From NCBI GenBank assembly GCA_030374805.1, contig JARGSG010000207.1, forward strand, positions 124,001-188,000: a DNA stretch of 64,000 nucleotides. The letters run 5' to 3'. The DNA comes from Gracilaria gracilis. Taxonomy: Eukaryota; Rhodophyta; Florideophyceae; Gracilariales; Gracilariaceae. Of the stretch, positions 18,083-27,353 are shown piece after piece. The notes under the pieces are model-generated. The model ran no database searches. It saw only the letters and a program-made list of their open reading frames with translations, and was not told the DNA's origin. The translations under genes were made by a program, and so were the position numbers. How positions within the stretch are numbered: the stretch's first letter is position 1; every line of letters begins with the position of its first letter.

Positions 18083-19438
18083 ATGGCGCACCCAGCGCAC
18101 GACGCCGCCGCCGCCGACTCCTTCGAGCTGCTCGCCGACGTGTCGCACCACGGCGCCTCCTTCTTCGAGCTCTTCGCGCCGGACGCGCACGTCGCATCGC
18201 TGCGCGCGCCGCCCTCGCTGCCGCCCGCCCCGCCCACCGTCGTGTCCGCCGTCCCGCTCATCCCGCCGCTGCGGTGCGAAGCCTCTCTGTGCGCGTCGTC
18301 GTCCACGCCGCCCGCCGCCCCGCCTGCGCTCCACGCCCCGCGCAACGCCGTCAAGCGCCACGCACCGCCCGCTGCCCTGGCGACCTGCACCCCGTCCAAA
18401 CGCCGCAAGCCGCGCGCGTCGCGTGCCGCCTCGTCCGCCTCGCTGTCCGCCAAGCGCCACCATCGCACCCACACGTCGCACGCGTCGTTGCCGCCGTCCG
18501 TCTCGCAGCAGAAGCACAACCAGCAGCAGCAGCAGCAGCAGCAGCCGCTTTCGAACGGCGCGTCGCATCCTACTCAGTCCAATTCGTCCAACCCGCTCGT
18601 CAAGGACACGCACAATTCGCACACACGCAAGTGTCGCGCAAAGGTCAACACCAAGTTTCAGCAGTTGCTCAGCATTTTACCGACGCCTCCCGCAAACACC
18701 GGAATCAAGCACAAGGCGCAGATTCTCGACTACACTATCCGAGTGTTTCGCGACATACACGCCCGAAAGACCCTCCTCGAAGCTGAGCTCGCTCTCAGTT
18801 CTCGCCGCCAACTCAACGCCTGGGTCAATACCACCGTCAGTCGCTCGCTCTCCATACAGGACGTACTCGGCCCCTATCTCTCACTCATCTGTACAAAAGG
18901 CGCGTGGAAGTATTCCGAAGCCTGGGTTCCACACCAGCACCCCACCCCTAACAACACTAACCACTCCCACTTCCAAGCCGAAACCGGCGAAAGTCGCCTG
19001 CTCACACCCTCCAACATGCTTCTGGGACCGGCAACCAAGCTACGCCTCGGTCTCGCCGTCATTCCCTCCCTGGGAAATACCGATGACCCACACTTGCATT
19101 CCAAGCTTGAGCGTTTTCGAGACCGCAGCCGCCCGTACACGTGCAAGGCAAGGTTCGACCTTCCTGGTAGAATCATGTGCACCATGCGACCCGAGTGGCT
19201 TCCATCCCTGCAAGACCACGAAGCATTTCAGAGAGCAAAGCTCGCCGGAGACGCTTCCCTGGTCATTTGCTTCGGTGTACCTGTGTTTATCCGTGGTCAT
19301 GTTGCCGCAGTCGCCATTTTCTTCGACACGGACCAGCGCCCTTACGATGCAAAATGCGTCGATCTTGCCGTCGAAGTAGCCGATCTGCTAGGGAATACCT
19401 ATGGTGCGTCAGCCATCAAACGCGCCAGTATCAGATGA
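18083..19438 (+). CDS. bHLH transcription factor with C-terminal GAF-like domain
   Basis: This is a 451-residue protein. A disordered N-terminal half (Pro, Ala, His, a Gln run) precedes a basic helix-loop-helix at about residues 176-232: HNSHTRKCRAKVNTKFQQLL, a loop containing LPTPPANTG, then IKHKAQILDYTIRVFRDI. The glutamate that normally contacts the E-box appears to be threonine, so target preference may differ. The C-terminal half resembles a GAF domain: CTKGAWKYSEAWVP at the start and VICFGVPVFIRGHVAAVAIF then FDTDQRPYD at the end. The start at 18083 is used because the frame above it crosses the promoter. The gene converges on Dph6. Confidence 0.75.
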   Translation: MAHPAHDAAAADSFELLADVSHHGASFFELFAPDAHVASLRAPPSLPPAPPTVVSAVPLIPPLRCEASLCASSSTPPAAPPALHAPRNAVKRHAPPAALATCTPSKRRKPRASRAASSASLSAKRHHRTHTSHASLPPSVSQQKHNQQQQQQQQPLSNGASHPTQSNSSNPLVKDTHNSHTRKCRAKVNTKFQQLLSILPTPPANTGIKHKAQILDYTIRVFRDIHARKTLLEAELALSSRRQLNAWVNTTVSRSLSIQDVLGPYLSLICTKGAWKYSEAWVPHQHPTPNNTNHSHFQAETGESRLLTPSNMLLGPATKLRLGLAVIPSLGNTDDPHLHSKLERFRDRSRPYTCKARFDLPGRIMCTMRPEWLPSLQDHEAFQRAKLAGDASLVICFGVPVFIRGHVAAVAIFFDTDQRPYDAKCVDLAVEVADLLGNTYGASAIKRASIR

Positions 19439-19588
19439 TTCGTGGCAGCCATGTTCCTTCTTCCAAATGGCTGTCAATCAGCCATCGTCATGCCCACCAC
19501 TCACTGCGGCCTTATTCGTCCTTCATTTTTGTATGCACCAAACCTTATATATTCACAACGCATTCTTCACGCTGTCATCAACACCACA

Positions 19589-21601
19589 TCATGACGAGCA
19601 CGACGACGACGACGACGACGACGACAAGTCGTAGACGGTTATGCATCTTGTCGATGCGCTGCCGCAAGCTTCATGGCACTTTGTCAACGTTATTGCCGCT
19701 CCAGATGCACGTGTCTCCAAGATTGCTTTCATATCATCTACGCAAAATTCCTTGCTGTAGTACAGCTGAACCGATATCAGCCTGCCTCGCGTCTCAAACC
19801 AATGATCGAGAACCGAGTCCAGAGTGCAATTCAGGTCGTCAATGCTTGTATCTTGATCTCGGCTGCAAACGGCAAACCCAAGTGATCCGCAAACGACACG
19901 ACGACATGCGGTGTGTTCAGAATACCCCACGCCCTTCTCACGCCCGGGAAATTGTAAATCGCTCTCATCAACGACCCCGATAGCCCGAACTTCAACAAGT
20001 GCGCCTTTGGGCAACGCTGAAATGGGCAACACAATGATAACAGCCTCTTGTGCACCCCGCTTGTTGAGCTCCAACTTTAGCTCATCGTGAATAGGCTCTA
20101 CGAGGCAATCCTTGGTTGTATACGCTATAAACAGTCCCATCTTTTGCAGATTGCTATGACTTGCCTCCAACGTTTTTTCGAGATTGTACACACTTGCCAC
20201 AACTTGACCGCGCCCTTCAAACTGTTCCGGCACGGTGGCCGTTGGCGCATAAAGCGGCAAAATTCCACTGACATGTACCACTCCGTCTTCCTCAACAAAT
20301 TGTGCGTATGGTCCGATGCAGGGCGGTGCCCACTCTGATAGCGATTGCACATGCAACGTGAACGCGCCGGGAGCGTTTCGCTCACGTTTTCTTCTCACCA
20401 GTGCTTCCAATGTAGTCGCATGGTTCTCTGGAGATACAGCAACACATGCTCGTGAAGGAGGAGGCGTACACTCGGGAACCGCAAAAAGCTCGTTGTACCC
20501 GGCATTTGCATCCTTGTAGCTTGTCCCCGTTACCGATCTTAGCGACAAGGTCACATACACGACGCTGGCCAAACTCTCGTTGTGGTTCTCCAAGACTCGT
20601 TTGAGTTGGGTGGCAGCTTCCACTACACCTTTCTTTCCGTCTTCCGGAGACTGTATTGACACGAAGAGGAACTTGTTCCCAGATCCAACACTTACATTTA
20701 AAGAGAGGGCTGCGCTCTTCGTCAACCCTTCCTGGAAACTGTCATGATTGATTCTCTTTTTGTTCGCATCACAGTTTTGAATTAGTTCAGACCAATTGAC
20801 CGAGGGATGGAAAACCTCTGGTGCGACAACCGATTGAGGTGTTGCGACCTGCATTTGCTCCTCTGTCAGTTCTTCAAGACTGCAAGAGTTAATTCGAAGG
20901 TACGAAACTGGAGCATAAGGATCATCAGAATGAGACACGATCTCTGTGTCTACCAGAACAAGTCGTTTCTCAAAGCCCGGCATCCACAATACAAGAGACT
21001 CAAATTCGCCGCCTTCGCCGCACACATATGACCCATATTTCTCTTCCAACTCATGCAGCGTGGGACGCATCTCCTTCAGGCTCTTTCCGAGGTGTTTCGA
21101 ATTCAGTCCGACGCCAGCCACTTTGACGAGTACGGCATCAATCCCAACGTCGATCATTTCATCTAGAAGTTCTCTCTGATTCCGATGCCATAAATAGGAT
21201 AGAGAGAGCAAACCGACGCGTGATACAGCGCTCTCAACGCGCAGGCGCTGGTAATCGGACCATAATGCTCCGGAGCAAACGGCCTGCACTTGTGGACACT
21301 CCCGTTTTACAGTTTGCAGCAGAGCCACAAGATCTTCAACTTCATCGTTTTCAGTTGGCGTATAAAACAGCTGCTGTTGCGTTGCACGTGCTTTGGTGGC
21401 TCTTGAAAATAACGGCAGTCCCAGAGACGTGGCTAAGTACGGAACTGCATTCGAACCAACCGACTGATACATGTACGAATCGGCTTCCTCCTTCGGAGGC
21501 GTAATATGCGCAATTGCGACAACATCATGACCGTGCATCCGACTCTTGAGAATGGAATAGCAACTATCCTTGCCACCACTGAGCAGAGCCACGACTTTCA
21601 T
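19589..21601 (-). CDS. DPH6: Diphthine--ammonia ligase Dph6 with fused RidA domains
   Basis: Dph6 carries out the last amidation step of diphthamide synthesis on elongation factor 2 in the cytosol. The N-terminal ATP-pyrophosphatase domain starts MKVVALLSGGKDSCYS with the PP-loop SGGKDS, followed by GALWSDYQRLRVE, GVGLNSKHLGKSL and YVCGEGGEFESLVL, all family hallmarks. The C-terminal part has RidA/YjgF-type domains, including CIGPYAQFVEEDGVVHVSG. The total of 670 residues matches the fungal-type fused protein. The last residues are a serine run encoded by a GAC microsatellite (about 19598-19627 on the plus strand), so the C-terminus is probably length-variable. Confidence 0.93.
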   Translation of the reverse strand: MKVVALLSGGKDSCYSILKSRMHGHDVVAIAHITPPKEEADSYMYQSVGSNAVPYLATSLGLPLFSRATKARATQQQLFYTPTENDEVEDLVALLQTVKRECPQVQAVCSGALWSDYQRLRVESAVSRVGLLSLSYLWHRNQRELLDEMIDVGIDAVLVKVAGVGLNSKHLGKSLKEMRPTLHELEEKYGSYVCGEGGEFESLVLWMPGFEKRLVLVDTEIVSHSDDPYAPVSYLRINSCSLEELTEEQMQVATPQSVVAPEVFHPSVNWSELIQNCDANKKRINHDSFQEGLTKSAALSLNVSVGSGNKFLFVSIQSPEDGKKGVVEAATQLKRVLENHNESLASVVYVTLSLRSVTGTSYKDANAGYNELFAVPECTPPPSRACVAVSPENHATTLEALVRRKRERNAPGAFTLHVQSLSEWAPPCIGPYAQFVEEDGVVHVSGILPLYAPTATVPEQFEGRGQVVASVYNLEKTLEASHSNLQKMGLFIAYTTKDCLVEPIHDELKLELNKRGAQEAVIIVLPISALPKGALVEVRAIGVVDESDLQFPGREKGVGYSEHTACRRVVCGSLGFAVCSRDQDTSIDDLNCTLDSVLDHWFETRGRLISVQLYYSKEFCVDDMKAILETRASGAAITLTKCHEACGSASTRCITVYDLSSSSSSSSCSS

Positions 21602-23904
21602 GGTGAAGGTTTGGGCGTGATCGGGTAACGTCGGCTACGCCTATTTCGAACTGCGCTTCGTCGGACGTCCAAGACTTGGCGGCTTTGTCCGGATCCAGGT
21701 TTTTGCAGGTGGGGCATAAGGCGAGCATGTGGTCTTTTCCCGTGTGGGTGAGGAATACTTGCACGACGACGGTGCGCCATCATTGCCAGGATGGCGCTTT
21801 GGGAAGCTTGGACATGCATCGGTTGCGAAATGCCCCCACAGCATATCTACGCTGCTGTTGCAGTCGTGCACGCATCGGCTTCCGATTTGGTAATCAATGA
21901 TCAAAGATCAAGTTGAAGAAATGGATCAATCAGTCACTATTGCAATCGCTTGCTCCTAAACCTACACGGTATATATATATATACAACGGTAAGGGTTAGG
22001 AACGCTACCTGCTACTGTACGTGTAAGGTTTCAAAGGGCTACACGTTCAGTTTTGACCTTCCCGTACCTTCGTACGAAGGTGGACCGCTACCAACGGTAC
22101 CATCATAGTATCGCAGGGTGAAATACGGAGCCTAAACAGCCCAAGTTGGACGAGAGCATCACTCGGTATTAGTCCTCGTGCTCTTAACTAAAGTAAAACT
22201 TTGTCCAAGGGACTGGACCAAACGCACTACCCTGTATGATAACCGGTTGCGGTGACAGGACCATACACAATAACTGGTTATTGCAATCATGGCTCGGTTT
22301 TATGCAAAAACCGTCACAAAATCTTCAGTTCTGAAAAGCAAAGCCACGTACTGATGTCAACAGTGAAAGAGGAACACGCTTTTACAACCCGTGCATCGCG
22401 CCCCTGCGCCCATGTTGAGAATTGGCTAGGAGGATATTGCATAAAGTAGTTGTACCTTCGTAGATCATACCGACCTTACAAAACGTTGCATACTTGAATT
22501 ACAAGGCTGCGCTAAAGCTTCAATTGAAGCTCTTTCTCTTAAGAAAGGCTAACATTTTCTTTGGGTTTCGCATGTCATAGTTTCCCCTATACACGATAAG
22601 CGTGAACAGAAAACTACGAGCCTGCTCCGGTTTTATCTACCATGACATGAGGCCCATTGACATCGCTACAGTTGTTATCAAATTTCTGTAGCACTTGATT
22701 CGAACAAACGTTCTTCTAAAAAAACAAATTCATCAAGAAATCTACAAATGAAAGACATTGCGTTGGACCATGCCAATGCGAGAGGCAACGAAGAGAACTT
22801 CCAGTGACCGTATTTCTTTTGTTACCGTTATCTTCCCCGCTATCGATATAGAATTTTGTATGTTATGATAGAAACCACAGCAAATTCGATTCTTTCCCCG
22901 GGTCATGCTCTTCTTTACCCAGGTTCAAAAACCACTACCACTTTGGTGCAGAGCCGATTTCGCAAAGCATTTACTGAATTAGAGCAAGAGAGGCTTTTTG
23001 AATAACTGGTCTACGCTAGAAAAGCTAGAAATTCTGGTTCTGTTATGTGAAGATTATAGCCACCATTTTGATCGATACAGATGTCTTTTTGCCGTATTAC
23101 AATCCATATCCAAAACTTTCTGACCACAACACAGATGTAACTTAGATAATCTGAGCCGAAGGCTTCTTCTTCTAGTTTCAGTAACGAGCAAAACAAACCA
23201 ACTGCCCCATCTTTTTAATTATTTGTCGAGCAAAACTGGATTGAATGTGACGATGGCATCTTCTGCCAAGTCGGATTGGCGAGGGTGTTTTCATATTCAT
23301 GATGCTGCTCTAGATTTGCAGTCTTTTAATGATCAAAATAGGTTGAAATCAAAAGGATTCGTAAGCATTCTTCATGAAAGTAGCAGCTTTCGACAAGAGT
23401 AACGGTATACGGTGGAAACCAAATCGCTTCAAGATACCAACGCGTGCTCTAAACTTCACGGGTTCTTGCGATGAACTGAAGCCAGATATAAATTTTTCGT
23501 GCCACGAAGTTCATGAGCAACTAGATACGTCGGTAATCCATCAGTTTCCGTCTTCAGATACAGTTTAATATTATTATTGCTCTTACGGTAATAGCAATTA
23601 TAATAGTATTATCATATTATGAAGCGACATTTGAAGACGGAAACTCATGGATGTACTGGTCCAGTGGAGTACGAGCATTGAACAGTCACAAAAGGTGGTC
23701 CTTCAAAATTCAAAAAGTCAAGGAACCCAGCATCAGTTCGATTTGAAAATTCAAAAGTTCTATTAGAGCACCACAAACGTAGCTTCGTGCCTAAGTGCCG
23801 TTCCAGCTTGAAATGCCAGGGCATACCTTTGCGCAAGTTCTTCCTCGCTGCCGCAGATCTTCCGTTGGCGCCAACTTGTGTAACGTCTTCCAAGATTGCG
23901 AACT
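21602..23904. other. AT-rich spacer with recurrent TACCAACGGTA-type motifs
   Basis: No gene is recognised over 2.3 kb. Near the Dph6 start lie GGTA(TA)n followed by CAACGGTA (21968-21991), AAGGGTTAGGAACGCTACCT (21991-22010), a TACCTTCGTACGAAGG palindrome (about 22066-22081), TACCAACGGTA (22089-22099) and TACCTTCGTAG (about 22453). A faint piece of the dispersed repeat is at about 22520-22560. The minus strand at 21602-21764 has a short frame with a CPTC pair, treated as doubtful. The end of the spacer is the TACC gene promoter. Confidence 0.5.
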
Positions 23905-26439
23905 ATGGCGTCGTCATCAGATTCTCCCGACGTAATCTTTCGGGAGAAGGCCGCACCGACTCCAACATTTGCAGGCGTTCCCCTTCCTGCCGCACTCAAA
24001 GAACTTCGAGCTACAGGCAACAAAAAGCAGACATCGAAACCTTCTGATATGACTGTTTTGGCAAACAAGCTTCGAGGCTTTCACATTGACTCCCCTCCTG
24101 ATTCTTCAGAGCATGTCAAGGCTGCCAGTGCGAAGCGAATGGAAATAATCGAATCGCAACGTCACAAGGATCTTAGGGACAAGGAGAACTTCTTCTCAGA
24201 GCCACGCAAAGAGAGTCACATTCTGAAAGGTATTAATCTGTTCCATTCGCCCAATTCTGCGAGCGCTGAGAACGGAAAGCAGCGTCCGAGTGAGAAAAAG
24301 TTTGACGTGTCTCGTGTGTCAGAGCTCAGACTCCCGGAAGATAGCACTTCCACGGACTTGTTGCCGACACCAGAGGATGCCACAGAGAAGCCAAATTTCC
24401 TAAAGCAAGAACAAACGAGTAAGCCCTCGAAGACAGACTCTGGCGAAGCGAAAAGTAGCAACCGCGGTGTAGTGCACGGCCGGGGGAACAGGAAGGATGA
24501 TTTTGCGGACGAAAAAAATGGCGACCTTGTCAGAAAAGTGGAGCAGAGCATTTTCGACGGCTCAAAGTTTGAGAGCGACTTGCAAAAGATTCTCGAAGGA
24601 AAGGACAAATGGTCTTGGCCTCATCGGAAGGATGCGCTGTTGTCACTTTCGAAAGCGGTATCTAGTCATCCAAAAGAAGCTGATCAAGTCTTGGTCAAAC
24701 GCGTTTCTAAGTTTTCGGCGACCATGAACGACCATCTTGAAGAACTTCGTCCTACAGTCATCACGTCTGCCCTTGGCCTTATTGATGCTATTATCTTCAT
24801 ACGGCTACCAACGGCAAGACCTTTCTCTAAAGAGGTATTTCCGAGCGTAATGGATGTGGCGTGTGGGCGTTCCCTAACTGCCGAAAGTGCAGCGCGAACT
24901 TTAGTTCACATGCTCAATTTCGACGAAAGCTTGGCCACTAATCTGCAGGATGCAGATAACTCAGAACGCCTTATGCAGCTTGTCAACCAGCTGATTGAAT
25001 CAGGGGACCGGGACCTAAGCAGCAATGCCGCGACTGCAATGAAGCTCCTTCAAAAAGAATTCCCTAACTGCGCTCCGAGTCCGACCCGACCAGCTACTGT
25101 TCCAGTTGGCACACCACCCGGCTCATCTTCTCGTACTGGCGAAGTATCCGATGCCATTGCCTCATTTAGATATGGAAAGCTATCCGCCAGGTCAACCCCT
25201 AACCTCGGTAGGAGACTTGCTTCTCTACGCGCGAAGAATTCTAGAACTCCTTCCTCGAAAATCCCCCTAGAACATAGCGAGCAGATGGCCTCTCTTCGGC
25301 GAGGCAATACAAATTCTTCGTCAAAGCATAGCGACATGCTTCCCATCGATCCCCGGATGGGCACCCAAGTTTTGAGAAATATGAAACTCGGTGACTCCGC
25401 TAGGAAGATTAGTCCACACCCAGCGCGAAGCGGTCGCCTCTACTCTGAAGAAGAAGTCGAGACTCTTCGGAGGAACTCTGTACGTGTTGCCGTAGAGAAA
25501 GTGAAGGCATCCAACGCTAAAGAGAATCAGAAGCGTGCTAGAGAAGTGAACGATATGCGTCAGAAGCTTCAACGTGAACACTCGGAAGTAGAAGAGCTGA
25601 GAACGGTTCTGGAGGAATTCGAAATGACGATGAAGAAAATGGTTGCGGAAGGGAACTCTAAAGCCAATGCCCAGCAAGTCGTCCTAGAGAAAGAAAAAAA
25701 TAAGTTGAAGGCGGAGCTGCTGGAAAGATCTGACGCATTTGATAAACTCAAGGAGCGATATGAGAATTCGAAGGAAGCAATCGTAGTTTACGAGAACAAG
25801 GAAACCCGGCTCATCGAGCAAATCAAAGAACTGAAGAGAAACATGGTCGAGCTCCAGAAATGGAGCAATGACTTGAAAGCAAACTCGGAGAAGAAGTTGT
25901 CCAAAGCGTTCGAGAGCGTCACAGCGTATAGATCATCGTATATCGACAAAGAGGCCCATGCGAATAAGGCTTTGAGCGACCTTAAGCGTACTACGGCGGA
26001 ACTCGAAAAGGCGCAGCAGAGCCACGCCGAAACTGCTGCAAAGTTCTCCACCATCGAGACACAATTGCATGAGGAACAAGATGCAAGAGCGACTGCTGAG
26101 GCTGCGCTAGCAACTGCGAAGAGTTCATTAACTCGAGTGACAAGTCAGAAAGATCAACTTCAATCTGAGCTTGCCAATGCGGAAGGGGAACTAAGCAGCT
26201 TACGAGCCGAGGTCAGCGAGCTGAAGGAAAAGAGCGAACGATTGTCAGACGCGGAAAAGAGACTTGAAACGTATACAAGCGAGAGGCAATCCTTGAAAGC
26301 CAGAGCGTACGACGATATGATGCGAATCAGAGACCTAGAACACCAGCTAGACGCAAAGCATAAGGAATGTGATGAACTCAACCAGATTTGTGAGGAAGTG
26401 ATGCAACAACTCGAGCAAAGCAAAACAGATGGAAGTTGA
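23905..26439 (+). CDS. TACC-domain protein with internal TOG/CLASP-like region
   Basis: This is an 844-residue protein. The N-terminal quarter is disordered and charged. At about 210-380 is a helical region (DGSKFESDLQKILEGKDKWS, WPHRKDALLSLSKAV, VITSALGLIDAII) that resembles one TOG/CLASP N-terminal domain. After a Ser/Arg linker, residues about 540-840 are continuous coiled coil ending as TACC proteins do: FDKLKERYENSKEAIVVYEN matches the TACC block EKxxNSKEVIAGYKK, and LNQICEEVMQQLEQ matches the usual LTKICDELIxKME ending. TACC proteins recruit XMAP215/TOG polymerases to spindle poles and centrosomes; carrying a TOG-like region in the same chain is unusual. The start is the first ATG (MASSSDSPDV). 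Confidence 0.75.
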   Translation: MASSSDSPDVIFREKAAPTPTFAGVPLPAALKELRATGNKKQTSKPSDMTVLANKLRGFHIDSPPDSSEHVKAASAKRMEIIESQRHKDLRDKENFFSEPRKESHILKGINLFHSPNSASAENGKQRPSEKKFDVSRVSELRLPEDSTSTDLLPTPEDATEKPNFLKQEQTSKPSKTDSGEAKSSNRGVVHGRGNRKDDFADEKNGDLVRKVEQSIFDGSKFESDLQKILEGKDKWSWPHRKDALLSLSKAVSSHPKEADQVLVKRVSKFSATMNDHLEELRPTVITSALGLIDAIIFIRLPTARPFSKEVFPSVMDVACGRSLTAESAARTLVHMLNFDESLATNLQDADNSERLMQLVNQLIESGDRDLSSNAATAMKLLQKEFPNCAPSPTRPATVPVGTPPGSSSRTGEVSDAIASFRYGKLSARSTPNLGRRLASLRAKNSRTPSSKIPLEHSEQMASLRRGNTNSSSKHSDMLPIDPRMGTQVLRNMKLGDSARKISPHPARSGRLYSEEEVETLRRNSVRVAVEKVKASNAKENQKRAREVNDMRQKLQREHSEVEELRTVLEEFEMTMKKMVAEGNSKANAQQVVLEKEKNKLKAELLERSDAFDKLKERYENSKEAIVVYENKETRLIEQIKELKRNMVELQKWSNDLKANSEKKLSKAFESVTAYRSSYIDKEAHANKALSDLKRTTAELEKAQQSHAETAAKFSTIETQLHEEQDARATAEAALATAKSSLTRVTSQKDQLQSELANAEGELSSLRAEVSELKEKSERLSDAEKRLETYTSERQSLKARAYDDMMRIRDLEHQLDAKHKECDELNQICEEVMQQLEQSKTDGS

Positions 26440-26945
26440 AATCCCAGATTTGGGGAAACCTCTAGAGACTCCTGACATTCCTCATAGCTTTTAGTTTGTA
26501 GATACAACAGTAGCAACCCTTTACGTTTTACTGAAAGCTTATACCTGCCCTTCTGCAAAGCGACGACATTTATCTAGCTATTGCTCCTTGCGAAACTAAA
26601 AGGACTTTGATACCTTACTTCATTCTACACATACATATACACGCACACGCACACACACACACTCTCTCTCTTTGAGCACACTTAAGACCAAATACAAGTT
26701 ACCGCGGAGCATTTCTGTTCAAAGCTCTTTTGGAGCATTCTCTGTCCAGAAAGGTCAGTACTTTTTCAGGCCATTTCCTTATAACATCATAAACAACAAA
26801 CCCTTTCCGCTTTCGCAGAGGAGGCAAGGAGGCGAACAAAATTTCCTTGCAGCAGTCCTTTTTGGGCATCGTAGGATGTAGCCTCCCACACCACTCGAAA
26901 CGCCCGGCCTGTAGACACGAACTAGCCATTCCAACTCTTCGAGAA
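26440..26945. repeat. Spacer with dispersed-repeat copy and CA/CT microsatellites
   Basis: After the TACC stop there are (CA)n and (CT)n tracts (about 26640-26670), then a plus-strand copy of the dispersed repeat (about 26670-26830) with GAGCACACTTAAG, CCGCGGAGCATTTCTGTTC, CAGAAAGGTCAGTA and CAGGCCATTTCC. The same order of blocks is seen at 6250 and 33610. Confidence 0.7.
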
Positions 26946-27353
26946 TTAGAGAAGCACAATATAATCATTTGTAAACCTCCAAGAACCGACGCCCCCTTTC
27001 AAGTGAAGCACGCGAGAGTATTGCGTTGCAAACGCATCACCAAACAATCGCAACGATCCATACATGGCAAGCGATATCCTTCCCGGAACGTAAGAGTCGT
27101 CAATCAAATGAATACTGTCAAACGTTGCACCCAAAAGCGCATAGTCTGAAAGAAGGGCAACAACATCAGCATAAGTGTGTGCAGCGCACACTTTTTCGTT
27201 ACGAACTGAGCGAAGCTTGACGCATATCTGCGGAGAGTAGCTGAGTGAGAGCAATCCGTTGGTGAAAGTGGGACTGCTTCTCTGTAAAGCTGTGTTAAGA
27301 GTAGCCAAATGCGAGCGTACTATAGCACGAGCTTGTTCTTTAGCAGACTGCAT
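26946..27353 (-). CDS. NTF2-like domain protein
   Basis: This small 135-residue protein begins MQSAKEQARAIVRSHLATLN and ends VLHLKGGVGSWRFTNDYIVL, which fits the first helix and last strands of an NTF2 fold (typical ending VLxDIFRL). It may be NTF2 itself, the mRNA-export partner p15/NXT, or another NTF2-like protein. I cannot choose, because the RanGDP-binding acidic residues are not obvious. The frame is open upstream to 27608, but that part is basic then hydrophobic and unlike the family, so Met at 27353 is preferred. Dispersed-repeat DNA lies just downstream. Confidence 0.6.
   Translation of the reverse strand: MQSAKEQARAIVRSHLATLNTALQRSSPTFTNGLLSLSYSPQICVKLRSVRNEKVCAAHTYADVVALLSDYALLGATFDSIHLIDDSYVPGRISLAMYGSLRLFGDAFATQYSRVLHLKGGVGSWRFTNDYIVLL

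Noticed and set aside
19177-19983. 268-codon plus-strand frame at the bHLH/Dph6 junction
   Set aside because: It overlaps the bHLH C-terminus out of phase and is antisense to Dph6. Its Thr run is only the GAC microsatellite read on the other strand.
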